Numbered from the stretch's first letter, positions 10,295 to 20,594 are shown. The stretch is DNA of 20,594 nt from Pelargonium cotyledonis (GCA_036897625.1 JAYMTA010001329.1:1-20594); one strand, 5' to 3'. The notes: generated by a model from the sequence alone, not told the origin. Translations and numbers: made by a program.

Positions 10295-11260
10295 AATCAA
10301 GTCAAAACGAACTAAAGACTGAGGATCTCAAGTATAGATATATTATTAAAAAAAAAAATTGTTTTAAGAAAAAAAAAACCGTCCTAAAAAAATAGAAAAA
10401 AAAAACGGATTTGCGTAATTTATATTTATATTTTAATGAAAAAAAATACAAAAAGAGTTTTGGACTAATCTTTGTATATCTCACTGTGTCAAAAAAAAAA
10501 AAAACTTTGTATAGTTAATGTCTCCTCGAATGTATATGTTTTCCGGTCTATCCTATGGAGTTTCTGAAGAAGTTGCAAATTCGTGGTTGTCACCTTTAAA
10601 CATTTTTATCACACCCAAACTAACTCTCATTTGAGAGTAAGCCACAATTATAGCTCATCCCTCACTCCAGGGGTATGTTGAGCGGTAATCAAAAGCAAAT
10701 GCATTTCTCACTCACACAGTTGTGTTGCCAATTGCGACACTACCCTTAGATAATGATATATGTTTTAAACATCATATAAAAGTACTTGTAAAAAATGAAG
10801 TGTCAATTAATAACATCAAATAGTTTATTGTATAACGATTAAATCAAATATATATTAGATTGTTATTCTATTAATCTTAACTTTAAATCATAAATATACA
10901 ATATATAAATTTGTCACATCACTTTTTATTTAAAAGTTGGAACAAATAGCATTTTTCTAAATAATTTTTAGTAGCAAAGGAATGGAATTCTAAACTTCAA
11001 ATAACAAAGAAATCTCTAAACAAGTTCTTGTCTTAAAAAGAGGCACCAATCAACTCAGAAACTCACATTCAAATTAGATGGATCCAAACAGGACTAAGAA
11101 GATAACAAAACAATGACTTAGACATAATCCAGAGACAAGCAACCTGGAGGCTCATATAAGAGCATGAATATTGAAAAAACAAGTAAAAATCAACAAGTAT
11201 ACTTTACAAATTCTGAAGTTCAATATCACTATACAATTGGAGTCGAGAAACATTTCAAGT
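10295..11260. other. A-rich spacer between the eL39 promoter and the TrpRS 3' end
   Basis: Positions 10347-10504 carry several A-runs (10-14 nt) separated by short mixed sequence. Beyond them the DNA is AT-rich without a supported gene. A small CTCTCA/TGAGAG palindrome occurs near 10625-10638. The part nearest 11260 should hold the 3' UTR of the minus-strand TrpRS gene; no single polyadenylation signal could be chosen. Confidence 0.45.
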
Positions 11261-11311
11261 TTAGTTGAACATATTGGGAAGAGGCCTCACTGCCATGAAT
11301 GCATCCACCAT
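11261..11311 (-). other. Last TrpRS exon, downstream of an in-frame stop
   Basis: After a TTTTCAG acceptor (11312-11314) this segment reads MVDAFMAVRPLPNMFN and TAA. It matches the C-terminus expected of plant cytosolic TrpRS and is in phase with exon 11. Because exon 11 ends in TAG, the segment would be translated only if that codon were sense, or if a different donor were used. Its intact frame and splice site suggest the upstream stop is recent, polymorphic or an error. Confidence 0.75.
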
Positions 11312-11511
11312 CTGAAAACACAAAACAATGACACAGCATCACACCAATAAACACAAGAAATTTCATCCAATGCCTAGCGCCTACTAACATAACTACATTT
11401 TGAGGGGGCTTTAGATTTCGGATCAGATTTTGTAAGGATAAAATTCAGATTTTTCGTTGGATTTGTCTGATCTAATCCGATTCAGTCATTTTCGGATTGG
11501 ATAAGTTTTAA

Positions 11512-11694
11512 GTCGGATAGGATTTGAAATGAGTTGCTTGGAGAAGCAACTCATTTCAAATTTTCATTTGTGTTTAGTCTTGTTCATGTTTCATTCTTGA
11601 TATTTTCGGGTGTATGTACTTGGTTTCCCGACTTGGGAATTTAATAAAGTACTTATTTGCTGATCAAAAAAAAAAAAAAAGTCGGATAGGATTT
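11512..11694 (+). mobile_element. Short retroposed insert with poly(A) tail and target-site duplication
   Basis: A 155-bp segment (11526-11680) ends in 15 A residues (11666-11680), about 20 nt after AATAAAG (11643-11649). It is flanked by perfect direct repeats GTCGGATAGGATTT at 11512-11525 and 11681-11694. This is the signature of target-primed reverse transcription, by a LINE or using LINE machinery. No tRNA-like A/B boxes are evident, so a 5'-truncated LINE tail or a processed transcript end is likelier than a tRNA SINE. It lies antisense to TrpRS within intron 11. Its 5' end forms an 18-bp hairpin with the target duplication. Confidence 0.75.
11522..11561. repeat. Perfect 18-bp inverted repeat with 4-nt loop
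   Basis: ATTTGAAATGAGTTGCTT (11522-11539), loop GGAG, and its exact reverse complement at 11544-11561. The first four bases of the left arm belong to the target-site duplication, so the hairpin spans the insertion junction. It may have arisen by inversion or template switching during insertion. Confidence 0.85.
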
Positions 11695-11805
11695 CGGGTG
11701 CCCGCGGGCCCAACTTCAAATTGCCAGCTCTAACTATATTGGCATAAAAGCTATAACAACCTGCTATAGAAACATCAATCCATTGAAAAGATGTAGGAAA
11801 CACAC

Positions 11806-14800
11806 CTAGTCTGTAACAGCAGCCCGAGCTTTTTGGTGTCTTTCTACAATTTTGGACAGAACTTCAGTAAGCTTGGCCTTCACCTCGCCGGTTAGCAAGC
11901 GTCCTGCGCGATACTCCTGGAAGGAACAAGCTGAGAATTCATAAGACTGAAACGAGAGGAGAAACTACAAATGTATTGAAAGATGCAGGAATTTGTGCAC
12001 AAGTTATTGTTCTCGTCAAAAGTAAATTCATTCGAAATGTATGTCAAACCTTCTTTATATGTTCGAGCTCATCATCGTCATCTAGGAAGAAGCTCAAATA
12101 TTTTAGCGGTATATCGACCTGGATATATTATACAAAACAAAAAAGAGAGGTCAATATCCACAAATTACACATCAGAAAAGTAATTAAAGCAATCAACTCA
12201 GCAAATTTTTGGTAGTTGTTCTACTTTTTGTTTACATAAGAATGATAATCTTTTCCCTTGCATCTAATAATATTACAATAATTCACGGTAAACATGCATC
12301 ATCCTCTTTTTCTTCGCATTAAACTGCATTCTAGTTTTTCGCAGTGAAGTTTTTGTATGTATGTGAGATTTTAAGTTATCGTGATGCTTTAACCAGATAT
12401 TTACCGTTAACCATAAGAGGAAGAATAGTTTGTAGCAGAGTACAACCAAACATAAAAATAACACAACACCTAAGAAACAGAAACAACAAACATCAAAGTA
12501 CACCTCATCACGCCCAATTCTGGTTGCACTGAATATGTTTGAAAGAACATGAAATTGGTACCTCAATATTTGCCCCATATTTTCTCTGATTCTCTATAGT
12601 ATCTTGTCCCCCAGAAAATGCATAATTATTTACCTACACGGATCAATAAAAATCATATCAAAGAAGTCAGACACATCTGCACAGGAAAGCTCGACACAAA
12701 TGCTAACCGGCCGCACTTCATTCATCACAGGACCTAATAATAATCTACATTCCTAAGCACACAATGCATCATGCTTGTTTTGGCGTGATAATAATAACAT
12801 TCATACCAAAAGAAAGGAAGAGGAGGAGCTGACTTCGATGTCAGCAAGCAAACTACAGCGAACTGGAATTATGATGTTGCCTTGCCCCCAGTGTATGTTA
12901 ATGACTCCATTTTAAAATATGAATTTTAAAAGCCAAAAAAGTAATGATTGGCCCACTCAAAATTAACAGCCCCTTAGTTCATGCTTGAATGAACACTTTT
13001 AAGGATGCAATGGAATTGATATCTCATATTAAAGAAAATAAGATGATGATGAACTGCAGAACTGAACCTTTCTCTCTATATTTGATGCAGTATCATCCAT
13101 GTAGATGGCTGAAAATTGATCCGTTGCTGACATTTTTGTATTCTCTCCCTGCAAATACCCAGATTTGGAGAACAATATGAGTAATGGCTTAACAGCATAT
13201 AATTCTATCAGAGTAACATGCTAATAACATTTTCAGGTGATCCTCTAGAGAAAGCACACTAGAGCTTGGATTTTTCGTTTCCCCAACTCTTCATTGAAGG
13301 CACAAAAATGATACTTTAATACAATAGTGGATAATAGATGACCTGAGTAGGATGATCATAATGACTGCTTTGGTTGTGTTTTCGAGGCTAAATACAGTTT
13401 GGGGGTTTTTCAGCATTGAGAAACTAACAAGAGCGACAACAATAACACGTTCAGGCCCCCTAGACAGACACCTGAGATTCTTAGCCATTACACTAAGAAA
13501 ACCACATCTCATCACTCATCAGCACCAATATTTAGAACTTCACAGAAGTGATTATATAGGCAACAAACCTCATGCAGAGAAAGAGTACCATCTGTGTTAA
13601 ATAAGGAACATACCTGAAGGGCCGGGAAGAACATTGACTCAATCAATGCAGGCTTTTTATATCCTATTCGAGGAGCAACATCGCGTGTCATTCTAAAATA
13701 AGGATCCTGAATGAAAACAAAATAAGTCAATACCAATAGAATTATGCACAGAATCTATGTACATGAAGTAGGGACAACTATCATGAATGCCTGACCATAA
13801 TATTATCGGCTAAAACCTTCAAGAAGATTTATCATCAATGGGAATAATAAAGTAGTCATTCATCCATAAATTAAAACTATAGCTTAAAGTTTTGACTGGC
13901 TACTTGATGCATCTCATAATAGTAATCAAATTAACCTGGTCAATTGCACAAGGAATTAAGCAACGGAGATTGTCCTTGTCAGAGAATAAGTGTGGAAAGG
14001 AACTGGGAAAGGAAGGAACTGCCTGCACCAGCATAATTAAGCATTCAAACAATCGTTTAACCAATAATTACAGTGACACTAACGGAGCACAGTAAAGCCA
14101 AACCAGTTCCCACACAGTACATTGAAGAATCATACCTGAATAGGCGGAAAACCAACTTTCGCTATAGGAGCTTCACCATTGAAACCAAAAATACCGACAA
14201 CCTGTGAACCACTAACAAATTTTCAGTTTCAGAAAAAAGAAAAGTACACCGAGGTAAATGAAATGCATCCAGAAGCAAAAGATGGAGGAATTTGTAAATA
14301 CTAAAGAAACAACTCCTGAACATGATCACACAATCAAATCACCTTATTATATGTCACACATTTAGAAACCTCCACCATGTTCTTGTAAAAGGCACTGCAA
14401 GAGAATTATTAGATATGAATAGTTGGTAACTGGTAAGTTTAACAACACATCTAATATACGCAAGACTACAACTTTCCATACCTTGTTTTGGAGAAAAAAG
14501 TTGAGAGTTAATGGTCATGTCAAGTCAAAATATCATATTATCTCTCAATAATCCAATACATAATACTCTCAATATCTTGAAATATTGTTAGTGATCTAGA
14601 CAAGTTCTTATATATACCATAATTTTTTTGCAGAAAAGCTGCAGCATAGTTGAATTTTGTAAGCAATTACAAACACACACACACACAACAGCTATTGATT
14701 CTATATTTTAACTCCAGTCCATGATAATGCTTTATTCTGTAAATTTCTAAATTGAATTCATCTATTTTTACTTACCCTCCAACATAATCAAAATCTGAGA

Positions 14801-16041
14801 AGATAAAGGTTTTTGTTATGTCAAAACCACATGCTATGATGTCTTTAGCATTCTTCCGGGCATACCGTTGGCTCTCCTCCACAGTAAGATCCTTCCATAT
14901 GCACTTCTCATCATCTGTAAGTTGTATAACCAGAGGAATCTTAAAAGCATCTTGCAAATATCTGAAAATAGTATTTCTTTTTACTCAGAAGCTTACGAGG
15001 GTGTGATCTGGTTCCAGTGAAATAAGAATAAGCCTAACTCATCTTGATCAAGCCATACAACATAACTCAAGGATGAATGAAAAATTCACCCATGAAACAT
15101 GCCATTCACTTGTCAAACCTAAATATTTAATATCTACATCAAGCATTACACGGAGCAAATTGTGTAAACACATGCCTTACCAAGAACATCGGGACCAAAT
15201 CTTTAAGCTTTACTATAGGTATTAGAGCAAATATTTCATTTGGGCTGTAAACTATGATAATCACATCAACTAAGATGCCATCAGACCCCGAAATTGGCAA
15301 AATATATTTTTTCCCACATATTCATTTGAAGCCCACTTATTCCCATATCAGAGAGCTCAATCAACAGTCCTCTGATATGACAAATGAAATCAATAAAAAC
15401 ATGATAAATGTAGTCTACTTGATCATAGAAATAGAGGGTCATAAACTGAATTAGTGATCAATCCAAATATTGATACACTAGTTTCTTATCTAAATAAGAA
15501 CCATCCTGATTCCTAACCAATATTGCCACAAAAATGCATCGAAAAAAAAAAGCAATTACACCAAATATAACACAGATACACACACTTACTTGGTGAACAT
15601 GAACGGCACTAAATGACCCAAATGCAACGCCTCAGAGGACGGCCCACGCCCTGTGTACAGATAGAACTTCTCTCCTCTCTCATAAGCATCCAATATCTCA
15701 TTCAAATCTCTGTCAAAATGAGAATAAAACAAAAATCGCATTCAGTAAAATAACGAGCAAAATTGAGAATTCAATTTCAATGCAATGAGATAGAGAGACC
15801 GGTGGGCGAAGAAGACCCCGCGGCGGAGGAAGACATGTGGAGGTTGAGAGGTGAGGCGTTGGATGCGATCGATGAGGGACTGGTCGATCCTTTGGCAGCC
15901 GAATTGATCAATGAGCTTGTCGTAGTCAATTTTGGAGCCATTTTTGGCCAAAACTTCCCACGGATTCACCATTTGTTCTTCTTCTGCTTCTACCGTGCTC
16001 TTCTTCTTCTCCTCCGCCGTCGCCGTCGCCGTCACCGCCAT
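11806..16041 (-). CDS. Cytosolic tryptophanyl-tRNA synthetase, with an early stop at the end of exon 11
   Basis: Exons in gene order: 15800-16041, 15590-15709, 14776-14961, 14343-14394, 14136-14201, 13936-14022, 13614-13706, 13068-13148, 12562-12633, 12050-12118, 11806-11916, then 11261-11311 beyond the stop. All junctions keep phase and obey GT/AG. The enzyme charges tRNA-Trp for cytosolic translation. The N-terminus is a short Lys/Glu-rich extension with no obvious transit peptide, followed by NPWEV. The class I HIGH-equivalent HLGH is residues 110-113, after [19 protein letters not shown] and [11 protein letters not shown] follow. The KMSKS-equivalent is KMSAT, residues 287-291, as in eukaryotic TrpRS. 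Exon 11 ends A-V-T-D then TAG immediately at the GTGTGT donor, where the family normally has Glu. The product is 392 residues instead of about 409, missing the final 17, so the catalytic core is intact. A stop at the last junction would not be expected to trigger nonsense-mediated decay. An allelic variant, a base error or an alternative donor are all possible. Confidence 0.93.
14672..14687 (+). repeat. (AC)n microsatellite in a TrpRS intron
   Basis: A short run of about eight AC units within the intron between exons 3 and 4. It is ordinary simple sequence. Confidence 0.6.
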
Positions 16042-17314
16042 TGTAGTGTGCTTCTCCGACGGATATTTCGGTTACGTCTGTCTAAGGGCAACGCTATTTA
16101 TGCATTAAAACCCGACCCGTATTTACGAATTCGAATAGCACTATCACGTTTTAGATTAGGGCTAATTTGGACTAAACTCACAGTGCACTGCTATTTAAAA
16201 ACCCGAACCCGGTCAGCACACTTGACAGTGCGCGAAGCGGTTCTAAATAAATCGAGGGTAAAAAACATACCCATGTTTTTGTCAAATATTTTTTGTTGGT
16301 GTCAATATGTCTATCACTTAATGAGATTGACTAGAGTCGATAAACAGTTACTAAATATGAACATATGAGTTTTTTTTTTTTGTCCGGCTCGCTTATGGTT
16401 AACTCCAACATTGAAATTCCAAACCTGAACTCGATTTGTCAAATATACCCATAGGTGTGCTTATTTGGCTCTGTTTTGGAATTGGGTTTGTGTAGCCATT
16501 GTCCGGCAATGGGTGTCCTCGTATTTCCTTTTTGTTCATCAATCTAGTCAATAATGTTTGTTTGCCTTGAGTCACAAGTTATCTACCATGTGGGGCTTTA
16601 TAACATATGAATGATGCTGGTAAGTTGACAGAAATTATCTGATAAACCTCATTTGTAACATAAAAATAGTGCGATTGTATCAAGTTTGCAGCAGAAGAAG
16701 AGCTAAAGATAGCAACATTGAACTTGAGATCTTAAGAAGATCAAACGTCTTATACCGTTTTTCCTAAACGACTTAGTATGATATGGTGATTGCAGAATTG
16801 CAAGGAAATGTTTGAAACTGCATATGGGAAAGAGAGTGAGTACAAGTTACGGAACTAGAAGGATTGAGCGAGTACGAGGAATGTTACAAGTGAGTTCGAG
16901 TTATTAAATCATCGTTGCACAATAAAGATAAGATTGTGTTCGAAAGTATGTTTAATACATATTCAACTTCTAGCACAACACATATCGTCAGTTCTAGTTG
17001 AGTGGAATCCTCTCGCACAGAGCCACCCTTTTAATGGCGAATCATTCATCTTTACTCACCAACAATGTCTAAGCTTCAAGCCTTTGAAAATAATCAAAGA
17101 CCAACAAATGTAGAAAACCACACACGAGATCAACACTACAATATATGCATAATTTTTTTTCATAATGTAAGCATTGCATCAAAGGTGCAGTACCAAAGTT
17201 GGATTTATCACATGTTTACGCATCTACAAATCTGTACAGTAGATAAATATACCATCCTTCTATAACTTCCAATAACATTCATGCCACCCGCAAAATGCTC
17301 CTGATATATATATC
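16042..17314. other. TrpRS promoter region and CHR4-like 3' flank
   Basis: Immediately upstream of the TrpRS ATG (16042 onward) is a leader followed by promoter sequence; no clear site II or TATA pair was found. A T11 run occurs near 16370-16380. From about 17050 to 17314 lies the likely 3' UTR of the minus-strand CHR4-like gene. The plus-strand frame at 15763-16368 is an antisense shadow of TrpRS exon 1 and is not a gene. No other coding or RNA feature is supported. Confidence 0.45.
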
Positions 17315-20017
17315 CTACGGCCTAGCACTATCATCATCAGATATAGTTTCTTCGGAAGAGGCGTCGCTGTTAATAATGATCAATTCATTGGGCTTACCGA
17401 CGTGATTTGAAGAAGCCCTACCTCGTTCAGCTGTCCCGTGTATTGAACTTGCCGGGAAGTTGAAGCAATGAGCACTAGTAGATGGTTGTTGATCGCATGC
17501 CCACATACCACCAAACCTGCTATGGGGTCCTGAGCGTGGACGGGATGTCCCAGAATGAGGAACACGTGAAACAACTGGAAAATCAGTTGCTGGCCTTGGA
17601 GGTGTGAAAACCGCTTCTCTGAGCCAGTGAGGCAAATTACCTTTTCCTCTGTAACTGTGTGGAGGACCATTGCTGAAGAAAGAATCACCTCTCAACATAC
17701 CCTTGCAATCGACATAATTCAATGCCCCTCTATTATCATATGTTTCTCCTTGACAATTTGAGAATTTAGGCCTTCGGGAATAAGTAAATGATCTCTGGAA
17801 CTGTTCAGTACCAGTGTCTTGAATATTGTTCAAGTAGACGAGTTGCTTATTTGACGGGCCACTCTCTCCATGAGCATATACATCACCAAGTGAGAGTTGG
17901 GTATCATCCATTATGTTGTCTCTTAAGATTGTCGTTCTTGGATGCAAGAAGTAGTCATTATGATCCAAAACGCCTTGTGGTTTCAAATGATGCAAGTGTG
18001 AAACATATGCACCATTCAAAAGTTTGGATTGTTCGATCTCCCAACGCTCAGCCAAATCCCTTGCTACCCTCCATGACGAGAAGTGCAATCTCGGATCCCT
18101 TAACATGACATCCCAGTTGTCCCTTCCATGTCTCCTCACGCCTATCCATAGATAATCTAACTCCTCTTCAGACCACAAGGTAGTGTATGGCTTGAGTTTC
18201 TCTTGAAAACCGCCTCTTCCATTCAAAGCTCTTGCTCGGCTAACAATGCTGTCAAGCATCAACTTGTGTCTTGCAACAGCTGGTCTCTGGTTTGTCAAAG
18301 AGTGGGGCACTGCATCACGGATAATTTCTCTGGCTTCACCGCTGCAGTCTAGTAGTGGTAATGTGGCAGAAGAGTCATTTACAGCATAGCCTCCAATTTT
18401 ATGCTCATTTGGAAGGGACAAACCTAGAAAACAGGGAGACCTTAAAAAAGATTGGTTTGGCTGATCATTTCTATTTCCGGAGCGAGGAACTCGCCTTTCT
18501 ACAGTAACCAAGCAAACATTTGCCTCTGACTGCGCAGTAGGTATATGGGAAGCGTCACAAGTTTTTTCTTCGGAAAATAGCTGAAATCAACAAATGTAAT
18601 ACATTTTAATATCATAGCTAGGTAACTGAAACATCCAAAAAAGTACCATGTAGAAAGATGTGCATACTAATGCCATACTTAAACGACACAAAGGAACAAC
18701 AACATTGTACATGAAAGTGACGGTAAATAAAAGTGACTTATATGGAGTGTTATACTACCTACCTGCAAACAATTGCTTTTTGACGCAGTGCTTGTGAACA
18801 ATGGAGAAGCACTAATATTTTCTTTACAGTTGGGACCACCTGTCCCAAAACTACAGGAACCTCTGAATGTCTGTGTGTGGTTTATTAATGCTGGAGATTC
18901 CCCAACTCTTTCATTTACGGCTTCCAACATTTCTGAAGGAGAAACTTCATGTGAAACAGGAACATGGCTTCTACTTGTAGAGTCCAATGAACCCCGAAGA
19001 GTTTCTGACTCTGCATGAATGGGTTTCTTCAGAGAATCCGGTACCAAGTCAAGATTGGAGTCCATAATGACACTTGAATCTGTAGTTCGAGTTCCTTTTA
19101 ATTAATTTAGGAAGAAATATAAGTTTCATGATTGTTGTACAAAATGTCAACCAAAGAATTGGAATTGAAGCTACTCGATCAAGCTCCTATACTTGCAATG
19201 TTTAAAAGCTAAGAAAGCAAATCATACCAGGAGGTGTAGTAGGCAGGTAAGGACAGAGTTTTTCTTCCATTGTTGGGTCAGGCATTACTATTTCTTTCGC
19301 AATATCGCCTAACAAAACTGGATGTTCCTCTCCTCTCCCAGCCTGAAGTTTAGTGCTCTCTGCTTCTTTATCTGTAGTTATGGCTTCAGAAGATGATTCT
19401 CTCACTGCATTACTTAAAGAGGCTCCTAAGCAATTTAGGAAGAAATATAAGTTTCATGATTGTTGTACTAAATGTCAATCAATGAATTGGAATTGAATCT
19501 ACTCGTTCAAGCTCCTATACTTGTAATGTTTAAAAGCTAAGAAAGCAAATCATACCAGGAGTTGTAGTAGGCAGGTAAGGACGGAGTTTTTCTTCCATTG
19601 TTGGGTCAAGCATTACTATTTCTTTCGCAATATCGCCTAATAAAACTGGATGTTCCTCTCCTCTCCCAGCTTGAAGTTTAGTGCTCTCTGCTTTTTTATC
19701 TGCAGTCATGGCTTCAGAAGATGATTCTCTCGCCACATTACTTATAGAAGCTCCCAAGCAATTGCTAGGATGATCTTGTGTTTCCATGCAAATGTTAGAA
19801 CTTTGAACAGGCTCTTGATCAGCAGTGCATGAGCTATCCTTAGGTTTGTCATCCCTGGCACATGGTAGTTTCCAATCATGCCTAAAGTTAGGAGGGAAAA
19901 AAAAAACAGAATGAAAAAACTACAGTCTGAGCAATTAGTCTTAGAGATAATGTTGTCATACCTCTTAGATTTCAGGAATACTCCCGTATTAGAAAACGTT
20001 GAATCAACATCCTTTAT
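17315..20017 (-). CDS. CHR4: CHROMATIN REMODELING 4-like (PICKLE-related) protein, C-terminal part
   Basis: Five 3' exons, all phase-compatible: 19962-20017, 19556-19881, 19228-19425, 18763-19079 and 17315-18580 (TAG at 17315-17317). They encode about 720 residues. The recognisable element is a Myb/SANT-like module at about 18017-18175 (TLWSEEELDYLWIGVRRHGR..NW, then W and ERWEIEQ), preceded by a basic KPYTT segment. It resembles the C-terminal module of plant CHR4/PKR1, a CHD3-class ATPase. The PHD, chromo and SNF2 domains of that family would lie beyond the right edge. The rest is polar and low-complexity, ending in an acidic SDDDSARP tail. Exons 19556-19881 and 19228-19425 carry a duplicated 66-residue segment (GAS...PYLPTTxPG), from a 328-bp tandem duplication. 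The ATPase role is inferred from the family, since no ATPase domain is in view. The first listed exon is short (56 nt), and its left boundary rests on a GACAG acceptor. Confidence 0.8.
18017..18175 (-). other. Myb/SANT-like domain of the CHR4-like protein
   Basis: Regularly spaced tryptophans (LWSEEEL, LWIGV, DNWDVM, SSWRVA, ERWEIE) with helical, charged intervals form a GT1/Myb-like fold. This segment gave the family assignment and is the most conserved-looking part of the last exon. Confidence 0.75.
19104..19431. repeat. 328-bp tandem duplication, copy A (downstream in the gene)
   Basis: This segment matches 19432-19759 with about 20 substitutions and no indel (about 94% identity by eye). 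It contains the 198-nt exon 19228-19425 and intron DNA on its left. A single change relative to copy B (CCCAAG to CCTAAG, plus strand) supplies the AG used as this exon's acceptor. Confidence 0.95.
19432..19759. repeat. 328-bp tandem duplication, copy B (upstream in the gene)
   Basis: This is the direct neighbour of copy A, with no spacer. It holds the 3' part of exon 19556-19881 and the whole following intron (19426-19555, except its acceptor end). Here the sequence equivalent to copy A's acceptor is coding (C-L-G-A-S). Copy B therefore probably keeps the ancestral arrangement. Confidence 0.95.
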
Positions 20018-20417
20018 CTGTCGGAAATCGATAAATTGAGTTTCATCCAATTTTATAGGCAGAGATTTATTGCAGGAAAAACATTAAGCTTAAGCACTTG
20101 CAACATGCAGGACCATTCTATCATCACACTGTTATCTTCAAATATATTAGAGCAATATCATTTTCTTATTTTCTTTTTGCTACAAACACAATTTATTACT
20201 CCGTATTTGGCAGCAAAGCTCATCTGTGTGGTATATTATGGATACCCTTATTTAAAAATAAGATACGCCCACACATTCACACGGTGAAGTATATAAATGC
20301 ATATGCACAGAAAAGAAATACATCCTGCATAAATGGACTTCTAATACAATAAATACAATCCTATTTGTTGTGGCTCTTTTGCTTCATTTATTGGAGTTGT
20401 GTTTTCTATCAAGTATG

Positions 20418-20457
<40 letters not shown>

Positions 20458-20594
20458 ACCGAAAAATTATACTCATTCCACAAAAGAAAATTAAGCAGAA
20501 AATTAATCACATTAACACAGATACTGTAACATGAAAAATAAAATCAAAAGTCACTATTGTGTGCGGGTTGTTTAAAATTATGAACCCCAAAGCT
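20018..20594 (-). other. Intron of the CHR4-like gene running off the window
   Basis: The DNA is AT-rich with no further exon recognisable on the minus strand. The open frames at 20036 and 20098 on the plus strand overlap each other in different frames and lack any family feature. A (GA)n tract is listed separately. Confidence 0.45.
20421..20453 (+). repeat. (AG)n microsatellite, 33 bp
   Basis: A perfect run of 16.5 AG units inside an intron of the CHR4-like gene. In gene sense it reads (CT)n. It is likely length-polymorphic. Confidence 0.95.

Larger units (their letters stand above)
11401..11735. repeat. Degenerate dispersed repeat in the last TrpRS intron
   Basis: The outer sequence has repeated GGATTT / TCGGAT wording before 11511 and CGGGTGCCCGCGGGCCC, then TTGCCAGCTCTA, after 11694. 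Together they resemble dispersed plant repeats with CGGGTNCCCG blocks and a GGCAATTT-type end. It is interrupted by the retroposed insert at 11526-11680, making it the older layer. No coding capacity was seen; the family is unassigned. Confidence 0.4.

Noticed and set aside
10625-10638. CTCTCA-TT-TGAGAG palindrome
   Set aside because: Six-base arms are too short to stand out in this much sequence.
13291-13600. Open frames on both strands between TrpRS exons 7 and 8
   Set aside because: They fall within an intron bounded by phase-matched splice sites and show no family similarity.
15763-16368. 201-codon plus-strand open frame
   Set aside because: It lies antisense to TrpRS exon 1, whose protein is clearly recognisable. 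The frame is a by-product of the coding strand's composition and has no family features.
19202-19787. The two similar short frames read as separate small genes
   Set aside because: Donor and acceptor phases join them as consecutive exons of the CHR4-like gene; the initiator codons are not needed.

Overview
This window is nuclear DNA from a flowering plant, most likely a eudicot. The evidence is spliced genes with GT/AG introns, AT-rich intergenic DNA, site II plus telo-box ribosomal-protein promoter elements, and five gene models, four of which match plant families. No organelle, bacterial or viral signature and no CRISPR array was seen. The species cannot be fixed from the sequence.

Layout. 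1-832 is repeat-rich intergenic DNA with a Helitron-like 3' end (732-760). 833-1670 (-) holds a small two-exon gene for a 105-residue putative secreted or membrane-anchored glycine-rich protein. 1671-2960 is AT-rich spacer. About 3000-7800 (+) is a MUSTANG-type domesticated Mutator transposase gene. It has a pyrimidine-rich 5' leader, a probable 2.06-kb leader intron (3224-5280) and an uninterrupted 593-codon CDS (5606-7387). 7388-9645 is convergent intergenic DNA. 9646-10300 (-) is the gene for ribosomal protein eL39, with an ATG-only first coding segment and a textbook promoter. 10300-11260 is spacer. 11261-16041 (-) is a 12-exon cytosolic tryptophanyl-tRNA synthetase gene. 16042-17314 is intergenic. 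17315 to the window edge (-) is the 3' part of a CHROMATIN REMODELING 4-like (CHD/PICKLE-related) gene.

The most notable observations are: (i) the TrpRS reading frame meets TAG as the last codon of exon 11, so the conserved-looking final exon is not translated in the simple model; (ii) a 328-bp tandem duplication in the CHR4-like gene created an extra in-frame 198-nt exon whose splice acceptor differs by one base from the coding sequence of the other copy; (iii) a short poly(A)-tailed retroposed sequence with a target-site duplication and an 18-bp hairpin lies in the last TrpRS intron, inside an older repeat; (iv) the MUSTANG-like protein appears to have lost two of three catalytic acidic residues while keeping its zinc-binding motifs; (v) the small secreted-protein gene is assembled here from splice sites, phase and a signal peptide.

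The genes do not form a functional cluster. They are ordinary independent plant loci: two translation genes, two chromatin/DNA-binding genes and one small secretory-pathway candidate. I did not find a convincing new multi-gene system. Exon boundaries are read by eye from splice consensus, phase and protein-family similarity.
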